From assembly GCA_033239125.1 (NCBI GenBank), contig BSWB01000002.1, positions 81,092,560 through 81,156,559 on the forward strand: 64,000 bases of DNA, given 5' to 3'. The notes beneath the pieces are model-generated. The model made no database searches, was not told where the DNA came from, and saw only the letters and a list, made by a program, of their open reading frames with translations. The DNA is from Fagopyrum homotropicum. Its lineage: Eukaryota; Streptophyta; Magnoliopsida; Caryophyllales; Polygonaceae. Below are positions 12,963 through 23,890 of the stretch, in pieces. Every line of letters begins with the position of its first letter. Positions within the stretch are counted from its first letter, which is position 1. The translations under genes and the position numbers were made by a program.

Positions 12963-13282
12963 ATGATAGAGATGTGATCGATATAAGACTGCTTTAATTG
13001 CTAATAAAGACATAACTAACTTATTACTCTAGGTCTCTCCTAAAGGTCAAAACGTAACTAACAAACACATGTTATAATAAAAGTCCAATAAACTATGTCA
13101 TCGAGTTCTGCGGAGGTAGTGGTGGTCCGTGCATTCTATCCCAACCCTTTTATGCTCATGGTTTTGAAAACAAAATTCAATTTAAAAGTTCAGAACCCTT
13201 GGGGTTTCCGTTTGTTTGTTTATTCGGCCTTTTTGAAAATAGCGAGTGCCGTTGTTGCCAACCTAGGGCCCTGATACCATAT
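12963..13282 (-). other. Element A 5' leader between primer site and gag
   Basis: About 320 bp without a believable ORF. It lies between the gag ATG at 12962 and the primer binding site at 13279-13268. Confidence 0.7.
13268..13279 (-). promoter_or_regulatory. Primer binding site of element A (tRNA-iMet type)
   Basis: The minus strand reads TGGTATCAGGGC three bases after the LTR end ...TGTTACA. The iMet complement is TGGTATCAGAGC, so one mismatch is present. Confidence 0.82.
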
Positions 13283-13311
13283 TGTAACACCCAAAATCCT
13301 AGAGGACTTGG
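13283..13311 (-). repeat. Element A 5' LTR, inner fragment
   Basis: The plus strand starts TGTAACACCC, the reverse of the GGGTGTTACA end seen in the LTR of element F. It ends with CTTGG (13307-13311), the left target duplication of the CRM-like element. The LTR resumes at 21151. Confidence 0.85.
13307..13311. repeat. Target site duplication CTTGG, left copy of the CRM-like element
   Basis: Matches 21146-21150 exactly and adjoins the LTR ends. Confidence 0.92.
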
Positions 13312-14281
13312 TGATGAGGGACCATCACCAACAGCCCCTACTACTCCTGCAATGCAAGGGCCAATCAATAGATCAAGGGCAAGAGCAATTCAAGAGGAGG
13401 TGTCCAACTTGTTGGTGTCCTTAGCTCCTAAGGAGACCATTGACGATCCATTGCTGACTGAGGCTTCCTTAGTCACGTTAATGACGATTCCCGATGACTT
13501 GGACGTGTAAGGGAGACCATGCACACGTGATTTGGAGCCATGCAGGAGCAAAGAAGAGACACTTATTCCGGAATTGCAAGAAATGGAAGATTGAGGCTTT
13601 TGGAGCTTCTTTTGTATTTTATATCATCTTTTGGTATAAAATGAAAGACTTTTTATAACCTTTAGGTTCAAAACATTTTAAGGGTTATTTTTATTTGTTT
13701 TAGTTGTTTTATTTGTTTTATTGTCTTTTTGACAAATGTTTTTCCTTTTTTAGATAGGAGGCTTTCTAGGCATATAAAAAGCCTCCCTTAGCTTCTTTCG
13801 AGATTAGATAGATTTTAGCAAAACTTGATAAACCGTATCTTTGAGAGCTTTTGTTCCTATTCAGAAAATTCAATCAATAAAGTGAGCCATTGATTGAATT
13901 GTTGTGAATCCCTGCTAGATTGTTCTTGTGTGTGTTAATCTCTTTAGAGATTGGTGCTACTAGTCAATACTAGTCCCTCCTTGTGCTTGTCTCCATTGAA
14001 GGCTTGTGTAAGGTTATAGAAGAAAGGGTTGAAGGCATCATCTTGCTTGGGTTTTGATCAATCTGATCAAGGTTCTTGTAAGGGAGTCGTTTGGTTCTTT
14101 TGGATCTAATTCTACCAAACATTCCACGTTCCATTTCATTCTCTTTCTTCCCTTTTGTCCAACGTCATTTCTGGTTCTAAACAATCTGATTTTGTGTGCC
14201 ATTTGTCAATGAAAACGTCCATTGTTGGTCTTCAAGGATTCCCAATCTAGATCTAGTCATTTGCGGCCCTAACCCGCATCA
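13312..14281 (+). repeat. 5' LTR of the CRM-like element
   Basis: TG...CA ends; nearly identical to 20182-21145. A TATA-like TATAAAA motif occurs near 13777. The first part still encodes the polyprotein C-terminus, as in the 3' LTR, but with a stop near 13508. Confidence 0.95.
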
Positions 14282-14284
14282 AAG

Positions 14285-14296
14285 TGGTATCAGAGC
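14285..14296 (+). promoter_or_regulatory. Primer binding site of the CRM-like element
   Basis: TGGTATCAGAGC, a perfect complement of the initiator-Met tRNA 3' end, lies three bases after the LTR. Confidence 0.9.
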
Positions 14297-15460
14297 TAGT
14301 TGATTGCGAGTCCGGAATCAGCCATCACCATTGACGGTTTGAGTATCTTCTTTGAGTCTTTTCTTTGTTTGAGTCATTTGCTTCATCTTAAGAGTTTATT
14401 TGAGTCTAATTTGCTTTGTTTCTTGTGTTTATTGGAGAAGACAGAAAGCCAAGCCAAAAACAGCCATTTTCCAGCCATTCTACATCACCTTCATCAGCCA
14501 TTGTTCATCCAAAACGTCCAGCTGCATCCTCTTTGCAAATAACCGTTCAAAAAAAAAGAAGGGGGACCCCTCCCAAAACAAATCAGTTGTTACAAGTAGG
14601 AGAGAGAGGCCATAAAAGCTCCTTATTTGTAGCAACAACAAGAGACTACTTCTAGTTAGTTATCTCTTATTTCTTTTCAATTTTTAATTTCATTCCTCTC
14701 TCCTATTTTCTTCCACAAAATGTCAGCTAAGGAACACAAAAGAAAAACAAAGAAAAAGAAATATTTTCTCATATATTTTCATCATCCTACCTATCATACA
14801 TTTCATATCATATTCTATACTAACCTAAGTTGTGTAGAAGCTAGAAAAACAAGTGTTTTTGCAATCTGATTGTGAAAGGATTATTGAGACTACAAACAAG
14901 AGTTACCTACCTTATTTCTTATCCATCACCATTACCCAAAAGCCAACTTTAAACACCACAGCCGGCCATATCTCTCTCCATTGCATAAGGACAAGGTAAG
15001 TGAAGCTCTCTTCTTAGTCTCTTGTGTGTCTATCTTCCTTGTTTTACTCTAATTCTATCATATCTTGAGTTTACCATCTTTTCGAGTCCATATCAGCCTT
15101 TTGCATCTATCTTTGAGTCTTGTGTCTTTTTTGAGTATTTTGTGTGATTTAGCTAGTTAACATTGCTTGCAAGCCATACTAGTTGAGTCTTGAGTCTTAT
15201 TTCAGCTTCTTAGTGTCTATCTTGACGTTTTCTGTTGTGAACCTTCAAGCAGCCGTGTATCACCCTTTTTCAAGTCAAGGAGTGTGCTAGTTGAGCTAAG
15301 GCATTGATCTTAGAAGGAGTTTTAATCCATCCAAGTCAATTGCATCAAATAGCTTGTGATCAACACAACTTGAGTGTGAGAGTGAGAGTAAACACTTGTG
15401 AGAATTTTCTGTTTTATTTAATTCAACTAGTTTGCTTGTTTTGTGTGTTTTTTTTTTATC
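14297..15460 (+). other. Untranslated leader of the CRM-like element
   Basis: A long AT-rich leader of about 1.16 kb with repeated 'ttgagtctt' phrases and no believable ORF, ending at the gag ATG. Confidence 0.7.
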
Positions 15461-18400
15461 ATGTCTAGGTCTAATAGTCCAAGCAAGTCCCAAAGTAGTG
15501 AGCCAATGCACCCGGAGACATTTGCTATGTTGAAGCAAATAATGGATTCGGTGGCAAGATTGACCGACGGGATTGGCACGTTGAAATCTCGGCCAACACC
15601 AACAGCCACGCCACAGCCGAGGTCCACTTTTGAGCTAGGAGGCACGTCTAGAGATGCCCCTAGAGAAACAACCCATGAATCACCTCAAAGAACCCCTCAA
15701 GGGCAAGGTATGAGACATGCTAACCCTCTTCCTAGAACACCTAATGTGCAAGGTTTTGTGGATGATTTTCAGGAGCCACAAGAGGATGTTGAGGAAGAAG
15801 GCATGTGGAGAGAGTTCCCTAGGCGTCACCCACAGCCAAGGAGAGGACGAGAATATGAGCCATTTAGGCCTTATCAAGAGCTAGATGGAATAGGGAAAGT
15901 GAAGGTCAAGATTCCTAGTTTTGAAGGCAAGTGTGACCCGGATGCTTACATGGATTGAGAGACTAAATTGGAGCAAATTTGGTCATGCCATCACTTTGGA
16001 GAGCAAAGGAAGGTCCAACTTGCATCATTGGAGTTCCAAGGATATGCACTAGTATGGTGGGATCATCTTGTCAAGGAAAGGAGAAGAGCCTTGGATCCAG
16101 CCATCACTACATGGGAACAAATGAAGGCCTTGATGAGAGCTCGTTTTGTACCTCGACATTATGCTAGGGAGCTGAGGCAAAGGTTGGAGAACCTTAGACA
16201 AGGAGCCATGAGTGCCGAAGAGGTCTACACCTCTATGCAAATGGCAATGGTGAAAGCTAATGTGGTTGAAGATGAGGAGTCTACAATGGCTAGGTATCTA
16301 AGCATTTTAAACTCATCTTTGGCTAATGAAATTGATTTGTATCCTTATAGTACCATGGTGGAGCTGCTGCATTTGGCAATCAAAGTAGAGAAGAAGACAA
16401 CGGCTAGGAACCAAGGTGCCAAGACAAGCTTTGGAGCTACAAGATCATGGAAAGCACAAAACAGCCGGCCCCAAGGACCCTATAGCTGTGAGCCTACATC
16501 CACCAAGGAGGACCGAAAAGCATCAACCATGGACCAAAGAGCAGAAAGAAGGAGCTCAACACCTCATTCATCTTCTAGACCCTTGAATGAGCCTTCAAGT
16601 GGTCCTCAAGGGAGTAACTCTAACTCTACTCTTCGTTCTAGAGATATTGTGTGTTTTAAATGTCAAGGTAGAGGTTATTACATGAGGGACTGTCCTAATA
16701 AGAAAATTCTGATTTTAAATCAATTTGGACAATATGAGAGTGAGGATGAGCATAAAAATGATGATAACACCCACCTTAATGGATTGCATGAAATTGGTAG
16801 TGATAGTGATGAGGGCATTGAATACGAGCATGGAGAATCATTAATAGCTAGAAGAACTTTGCATGCTAAGCTAGCTCCGTGTGAGGATAATCAAAGAGAG
16901 AACCTTTTGCATACTAGATGTCTAATTAAAGGGAAGGTGTGTAATATGATCATAGATGGAGGTAGTTGTTGCAATATAACTAGCACTGATTTGATTAATA
17001 AGTTGCAAATTACCACATTTTATCACCCTAGGCCTTACAAATTGCATTGGATGAATGATTGTGGAGAATTAAAAGGAAATAGGCAATCTAGAGTTACTAT
17101 CACTTTAGGTAGCTATGAGGACACCATTACTTGTGATGTAGTTCCCATGCAAGCTTGTCATATTCTTTTGGGACGTCCATGGCAATTTGATAGGAGAGTT
17201 AAGCATGATGGTTTTACTAATAGGCATACCTTTGAATTTAATGGTCGAACACTAACTCTTAAGCCTATGACACCATTGCAGATTGCTGAATTTTATGAGA
17301 AGAAGAAGGAGTTGAGTGTGGAGAAAAATAAGGTGAAAAAGAGAGGGGATAGCTCACGGTCTAAAACAGAACCCACGGCCAAGATTAGTACCACCCTATT
17401 AGCCACACCTTCTAGTGTCCTTCAAGCATCCAAGGAGGAGTACATCCTAGATTACACCCCTTTAGATGCTATTCTTGTGAGCTTGTGCAAGAGCTTAGTG
17501 ACTTTGAGTGATGAAGCCAAGGCCACCCTACCTAAGCATATCCTAGCTATCCTAGATGAGTTTAGTCATGTGTTTCCTGACGAGATTCCGGCTGGCCTTC
17601 CACCTTTTAGAGGTATTGATCACCAAATAGATCTTATTCCCGGTGCTACACTCCCAAACCGTCCAGCCTATAGGATGAACCCTAAGGAGAGCCAAGTGAT
17701 CCAAAACCAAGTCCAAGAACTCCTAGATAAGGGTTATGTAAAGGAGAGTTTGAGTCCTAGTGTTGTTCCCGTCCTCTTAGTGCCTAAGAAGGACAATACA
17801 TGGAGGATGTGTGTTGATTGTAGAGCCATCAACAACATCACCATTAAGTACCGCCATCCTATCCCACGTTTAGATGACATGTTAGATGAGTTGAATGGAG
17901 CCACATTGTTCTCTAAGATAGATCTTAGGAGTGGTTATCACCAAATCAGAATGAGGGAGGGAGATGAGTGGAAAACGGCATTCAAGACCAAGTTTGGTGT
18001 TTATGAGTGGCTAGTGATGCCATTTGGTTTAACCAATGCTCCTAGCACATTTATGAGATTGATGAATCACGTGTTGAGACACTACATTGGTAGGTTTGTT
18101 GTGGTTTACTTTGATGACATCCTCATCTATAGTAAGTCACTTGAAGAGCATGAGGAACATTTGAGGAAAGTACTTGCAACTCTTAGAATTGAATATTTGT
18201 ATGCTAATTTGAAGAAATGTGAGTTTAGTACTAATCAAGTTGTTTTTCTTGGTTTTGTAGTGAGCACACGAGGTCTAGAGGTGGATGGAGAGAAGATCAA
18301 GGCAATCCAGGAATGACCTACTCCCGCAACCGTCGGTCAAGTGAGGAGTTTCCACGGCCTAGCAACCTTCTATAGACGTTTTGTGCGAGATTTCACCACC

Positions 18401-20461
18401 ATAGCAGCCCCACTCACATCCTTGACAAAGAAGAAGGTGCCATTTGTGTGGGGAGATGCTCAAGAGAAGGCGTTTAAGGAGTTGAAGTGGCGGCTGTCCC
18501 ATGCACCTCTCCTAGCTCTTCCGGACTTCACCAAACCTTTTGAGATCGAGTGTGATGCTTCGGGTATTGGCATTGGAGGAGTGCTCATGCAAGAGGGTAA
18601 GCCACTAGCCTTCTTTAGTGAGAAATTAAAGGGAGCATGTTTAAACTACTCGACCTATGATAAAGAACTTTATGCATTGTTTAGAGTATTAAAAACATGG
18701 CAACATTATTTATGGCCTAGTGAGTTTGTCCTACATACCGATCATGAGTCCTTAAGACATTTTAGGAGTCAAGATAAGTTAGATAGGAGACATGGTAGAT
18801 GGATGGAGTTTATAGAAACTTTTCCTTATATCATAAATTATAAAAAGGGCAAGGATAATGTTGTAGCGGATGCTCTCTCTAGGAGACATCCTTTAATCAC
18901 AACTATGGATTCTAAGGTCTTAGGTTTCTATTATATTAAGGATTTATATGTTGATGATTCTGATTTTGGAGACATATTTAAGCAACGTGCATCTAGAGGA
19001 GCCTTTGATAAGTATTACTTGTTTGAGGGTTTTCTATTTAGAGTTGATAAAGTGTGCATACCTAAGTGTTCCCTTAGGCTATTACTTGTTGAGGAAGCCC
19101 ATATGGGAGGCTTAATGGGGCATTTTGGGAGAGATAAGACTTATCATATGCTGCATTCACATTTTTATTGGCCTCATATGCTTAGAGATGTAGAGAACTT
19201 GCTTAAGAGATGTCTTGTGTGTTTAAAGGCTAAGGCTAGATTGAAACCTCATGGATTGTATACCCCCTTACCCACGCCTAAGTCACCTTGGGAGGATATT
19301 AGTATGGACTTCATTTTTGGGTAACCTAGGACTAAGAAGGGGAGAGATTCGATTTTTGTGGTAGTAGATCGATTTTCTAAAATGGCCCATTTTATTGATT
19401 GCCATAAGACTAATGATGCTTATAATGTAGCTAACTTGTTCATTAGGGAAATTGTTAGATTACATGGAGTACCTAGGACTATAGTGAGTGATAGGGATGT
19501 TAAGTTTCTTAGTTTCTTTTGGAAAACTCTTTGGGGTAAATTAGGGACGAAGTTGCTGTTTTCGACTTCTAGTCATCCTCAAACGGATGGTCAAACCGAA
19601 GTAACTAATAGGACGTTAACAACCATTTTGTGGGCTGTTTTAAAAGATAATTTGAAAGCTTAGGAAGATGTCTTGCCTCATGTTGAATTTGCATATAATC
19701 GTACATTACATTCTTCTACTAATCTAACTCCTTTTGAGTGTGTCTATGGGTTGAATCCTTTGACCCCTTTTGATCTTATACCGTTGCCCATAGCGGAACG
19801 AGTAGATCTTAATGCAGAAAAACAGGTGGAGATCATCAAGGAACTACATGAAAGGACACGCAAAAGGCTAGAGGAGAAGGGGAGGGAAGTGGCGGCCAAG
19901 GCTAATAGGAACCGCAAGCAAGTGTTGTTCGAACCGGGAGACCTCGTGTGGCTGTATTTAAGGAAGGATAGGTTCCCGGAAAGGCGCAAGTCCAAGCTAT
20001 CACCTAGGGGAGACGGACCATTCAAAGTACTACGTAAGGTTGGCAACAATGCTTATGTACTAAAGCTTCCGGAGGACTATGGAGTGAGCCCTACTTTCAA
20101 CGTAGGAGATCTAAGTCCCTTTGAGTCAAGTGATGCGGATGGTGATGATTCGAGGATGAATCCTTCTCAAGAAGGGGAGTATGATGAGGGACCATCACCA
20201 ACAGCCCCTACTACTCCTACAATGCAAGGGCCAATCACTAGATCAAGGGCAAGAGCAATTCAAGAGGTGTCCAACTTGTTGGTGTCCTTAGCTCCTAAGG
20301 AGACCATTGACGATCCATTGCTGACCGAGGCTTCCTTAGTCACGTTAATGACAATTCCCGATGACTTGGACGTGGAAGGGAGACCATGCACACGTGATTT
20401 GGAGCCATGCAAGAGCAAAGAAGAGACACTTGTTCCGGAATTGCAAGAAATGGAAGATTGA
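15461..20461 (+). pseudogene. CRM-like gag-pol polyprotein, one frame with four stops
   Basis: From the ATG at 15461 (MSRSNSPSKSQ) to the stop at 20459 the frame never shifts; it is broken only by stops near 15956, 18314, 19322 and 19661. Gag occupies roughly residues 1-400. A CCHC-type knuckle is at 16652-16693, but its His is Tyr. The protease has IIDGGSC at about 16950. RT has MPFGLTNAPSTF and the catalytic YFDDILIYS (about 18110). RNase H has CDASGIGIGGVLMQ and TDHESLRHF. The integrase has an HHCC region at about 19130-19230, then DRFSKMAHF, SDRDVKF and HPQTDGQTEV. The C-terminus carries PITRSRARA and extends 280 bp into the 3' LTR. Three of the four stops replace expected Trp codons. Confidence 0.9.
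20165..20181 (+). promoter_or_regulatory. Polypurine tract of the CRM-like element
   Basis: AAGAAGGGGAGTA lies directly before the TG of the 3' LTR, within the coding frame. Confidence 0.7.
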
Positions 20462-21145
20462 GGCTTTTGGAGCTTCTTTTGTATTTTATATCATCTTTTG
20501 GTATAAAATGAAAGACTTTTTATAACCTTTATGTTCAAAACATTTTAAGGGTTATTTTTATTTGTTTTATTTGTTTTATTTGTTTTATTGTCTTTTTGAC
20601 AAATGTTTTTCCTTTTTTAGATAGGAGGCTTTCTAGGCATATAAAAAGCCTCCCTTAGCTTCTTTCCACATTAGATAGATTTTAGCAAAACTTAATAAAC
20701 CGTATCTTTGAGAGCTTTTGTTCCTATTCAGAAAATTCAATCAATAAAGTGAGCCATTGATTGAATTGTTGTGAATCCCGGCTAGATTGTTCTTGTGTGT
20801 GTTAATCTCTTTAGAGATTGGTGCTACTAGTCAATACTAGTCCCTCGTGCTTGTCTCCATTGAAGGCTTGTGTAAGGTTATAAAAGAAAGGGTTGAAGGC
20901 ATCATCTTGCTTGGGTTTTAATCAATCTGATCAAGGTTCTTGTAAGGGAGTCGTTTGGTTCTTTTGGATCTACTTCTACCAAACATTCCACGTTCCATTT
21001 CATTCTCTTTCTTCCCTTTTGTCCAACGTCATTTCTGGTTCTAAACAATCTGATTTTGCGTGCCATTCATCAAGAAAAACGTCCATTGTTGGTCTTCAAG
21101 GATTCCCAATCTAGATCTAGTCATTTACGGCTCCAACCCGCATCA
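20182..21145 (+). repeat. 3' LTR of the CRM-like element
   Basis: TG...CA ends. The first 280 bp are the end of the polyprotein frame, which stays open here but not in the 5' LTR copy. Confidence 0.95.
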
Positions 21146-21150
21146 CTTGG
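21146..21150. repeat. Target site duplication CTTGG, right copy
   Basis: Matches 13307-13311. Confidence 0.92.
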
Positions 21151-23043
21151 TATGCTACGAGCTGGGACTTCACAATGGGTCCTGGCCCTTAGCCTGACAA
21201 CAACTTCATCGGACCTTACAAGGTACAAATCAAAAGGCAAAAGAACATAGTTTTATATCATGAGCGAAAGCAAAAGTACAAACTCAAAACAATCCACCCG
21301 AGTCTCAAAACCAGAATAAATAACATAAGTCTCAAAAACATGAAATAGGAATAACAGTCCCGTCCTATAATGCACGGAACCCCGACTGCCCGCTACCGCC
21401 GGATCACTCAATCGCCTCTCTAACATGCAAGGCATCTACAAGGCGGTATATAAAACAGTTAGCTAACATTCTATGCATAAGTATAAAGGTAAAAGCACAA
21501 CATACACAACCAACATGCAACACTCAATCCGTTTATTATCTTTAGTTAGGTGATAAGTCATTACTAATGATACTTATTTTGTGACACGAGGGATTCCCAA
21601 ACCTCGCTCATGTTCCCGTTTACCAACGAGGAATGGTGTTAATGCATTTGACCGTCTACTTGCCTAGGCTGGTAGCAGAGAACCTCCTAGCTCTCGCAAG
21701 AGCTAGGCAGTGATGTCACGACCCGTTATCATACACTTGGGTCAATTACGTAATATAATAAAGTCGGCCTAATCCGGTTTCGTGGTTTATCATAACTAAC
21801 AAACACCACTCATACACATTACACTCCTACAAGAGGTCATCTAAGTAAGTCCGTGGACTTACCAGTTTCCGAAGCGCAAACGATCACCCCACTCTCAAGT
21901 TCCCTCGGGAAAACGTACAACGCCTGTTCAAGACAAGGCACAGAATCAAACCCACCTCTAGTCCACTAGAAGTCTTTAGACTTCTAGGCTCAACCTCCTC
22001 AACAACCTAGTCCAAGAAGACTGCACTCTCAGTCCATAACCTTTCCAACTCTCAACATAAAGATGCACACCATGGTTATTTCCACAAAGCTCTAATCGAA
22101 CACCTCAACAACATACCAACAACGAGACTTAACCAACTCACACAAGACCTCTAAGGTCCAACCACTATATGGCATTCCAGTTCAACTACTCTAAGCAAGC
22201 CTAACATGCTTCTAAGATATATCAAATCTAAGGAATGGAAGAAGGGAAGAAAGGAATAAGATTCGGGACTCACTGGTGCAAAGCCGCCCCTACGCTTATT
22301 TGGGTCCGCCCCTGCACCAATTTGGGTCCGCTCCTGCGCCTCACTGAACCCGCCCGCCCCTGCACCTCACTGTGCAGAACGTCCATCTATTGAGTTCTTC
22401 GATTGTGCAGCCGGTCTCTTAAAGTCTCCTTTGGTGTTACGAACGTCTTCCACTTCTAACACTTGGTCTTAGCCTCCCTCCAAGGTCTAGTTTCGTCATC
22501 AAACCCACAAAAGAACGATACATCGCTGAGCAAAGATTCTTAAAGATCCTCCATTCAAGCCATGGAAGATGAAGGAAGAAAGAAGAAGGAAAGAGGAAAA
22601 GGAAGGAGTCTTACCCTCGTCACGTCACTGCAGTTCCGGCCTCAAGGAAGGTGGATCCAAGCTGGAGCAAGCCAAGAGAAGAATGGAGGAGAAGGATGGA
22701 GAAGAAGAATGCAAGAGGGTGAGGTTGGAGGAGCGAAACAAAGTAACGTGAAAAGAAAATTAGAGGATGAGAGGAATGACTGCATAAAGGAGGAAGAATA
22801 TAAAAGGACTTCAACCACCAACTCCCCAAGACATTAAAGAGAGGAGTTCAAAAGGTAGGAAGGCAAACGGTTGAACAAAACGCTACTACCCCGCCCTCGC
22901 GTGTCACCGCCCCTGCGGGAAACCTAGCCGCACCTGCGGCCTGCTCGACTGCGTCATCTAATCCGCAAGGGCGTGAGCCCTTGTGCACGGCTTCTACTCT
23001 CCTCTAACATTATCAAAGCGTAACGAAAAATCCGGTCGTTACA
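21151..23043 (-). repeat. Element A 5' LTR, main part
   Basis: It continues the LTR from 13283-13311; total length about 1.92 kb without the insertion. The outer end on the minus strand reads TGTAACGACC at 23043. It is homologous in reverse to 63540-64000 (element G) and, more distantly, to LTRs at 28548-30330 and 56962-58710. It holds a perfect hairpin CCTAGCTCT-CGCA-AGAGCTAGG (21686-21707), a palindrome GTAAGTCC-GT-GGACTTAC (21845-21862), GTTAGCTAAC (21458-21467) and two GC-rich motif clusters (about 22265-22380 and 22890-22985). ORFs inside are not taken as genes. Confidence 0.85.
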
Positions 23044-23657
23044 CTAACTTCATCTCTTTCTTCTCTCCACCGAACGCTTCTCCTTCCTTCCATGTGAACA
23101 ACCGTCGCCCTCTTCTTCCTCCCCTGAAACCGCCTCCCTCTCCTTCTCTAACTCACTCCAACAACGGTCAAAGGACTACCGGCTTTCTAGCCACTTTGTA
23201 GAAACGTCAGGCCTGAAAGCAAAGCTGCAAGCCGGCGCCAGAAGAGGAACGCCCCGCCATTTCCACAGTCCGACGTGAAGGAGGGAGACACCACTGCTTA
23301 GCCTGCTTGGACTTACGCTTCCGTCTCAGACCGCCATCCCTCCTTCTTTCCCCTAGTGCGACCGTCTACTTTAAGCCATCGAGGAAGCCGGTGGACCTGC
23401 CTCAACCTTCTTCATCGACAGTCCAGATAACCGGCGCCTTCACTCCCTCCCTTCTTCATTGCAGATCCGAAACCAACCGCCTTCTCCCTGCTCACCTCTA
23501 CGACAATCGACAAGGAAGGCCACAGACTGCAGCCTTCCCATCTGTCCCCACACCGCCGGATTTTGGGAGTAGTTGGCCACCACTCGAAGACAACTAAACA
23601 TGTTAACTTATGCATGACTATGTGATTGTGTTAAAGATGGTATCAGAAATAAGCACT
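23044..23657. other. Unassigned stretch between element A and element D
   Basis: A CT-rich, relatively GC-rich segment with short open frames on both strands (for example 23307-23597, Pro/Ser-rich when read forward). Nothing resembles a known domain. It may be part of an older repeat or a decayed gene; I cannot decide. Confidence 0.4.
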
Positions 23658-23662
23658 AGTCC
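23658..23662. repeat. Target site duplication AGTCC, left copy of element D
   Basis: Identical to 30402-30406. Confidence 0.85.
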
Positions 23663-23866
23663 TATGGAAGTGTATACGTGTGCATGTAATATTAGAGAAT
23701 AAAAGGGCCTAATATGTAAATAAAGTAGAAGGATCAACAACTATCTGTTAGTTGTTGTAGATACCGAGGCCTATAAAAGTTGTATAGGAATGTTGATCAT
23801 GTACCGGATTCCCTCGTTACACAATACTACATATTTCATTCACTTCCGCTTAATCTTGTGTTCATA
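23663..23866 (+). repeat. 5' LTR of element D
   Basis: 204 bp, starts TATGGAAGTG and ends GTGTTCATA; matches the split 3' LTR. A TATAAAAG motif lies near 23773. Confidence 0.88.
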
Positions 23867-23878
23867 TGGTATCAGATC
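23867..23878 (+). promoter_or_regulatory. Primer binding site of element D
   Basis: TGGTATCAGATC directly follows the LTR; the first nine bases match the initiator-Met tRNA complement. Confidence 0.82.
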
Positions 23879-23890
23879 AGGAAAACTAAA

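Larger units (their letters stand above)
13312..21145 (+). mobile_element. CRM-like chromovirus (Ty3/Gypsy), complete structure
   Basis: LTRs are 13312-14281 (970 bp) and 20182-21145 (964 bp), both TGATGAGGG...CGCATCA, with the 5-bp duplication CTTGG on both sides. A primer site, a single gag-pol frame and a purine tract before the 3' LTR are all present. By eye I count about 25-30 LTR substitutions, near 3%. Protease, RT and integrase wording, and a coding frame running into the 3' LTR with a PITRSRARA motif, fit the CRM/Reina side of chromoviruses. CRM elements are known to favour centromeric chromatin; the CRM assignment here is by recognition. Confidence 0.88.
1..23043 (-). mobile_element. 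Element A: Del/Tekay-like Ty3/Gypsy retrotransposon, truncated by the window edge and split by two insertions
   Basis: Read on the minus strand, the order is 5' LTR (from 23043 down to 13283), primer site, gag, CCHC knuckles, protease, RT, RNase H and integrase, running off the left edge inside the integrase core. Domain order PR-RT-RH-INT marks Ty3/Gypsy. The RT and gag wording closely matches element F, so both belong to one Del/Tekay-like family (lineage by recognition, not by a tree). Element B interrupts gag at 3972-12874 and the CRM-like element interrupts the LTR at 13312-21145. Both have matching target duplications, so A is the oldest of the three. The 3' LTR and the outer TSD lie outside the window. 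Confidence 0.9.

Noticed and set aside
22562..22837. 91-residue ORF
   Set aside because: It lies within the LTR of element A in a purine-rich stretch and has no homology I recognise.
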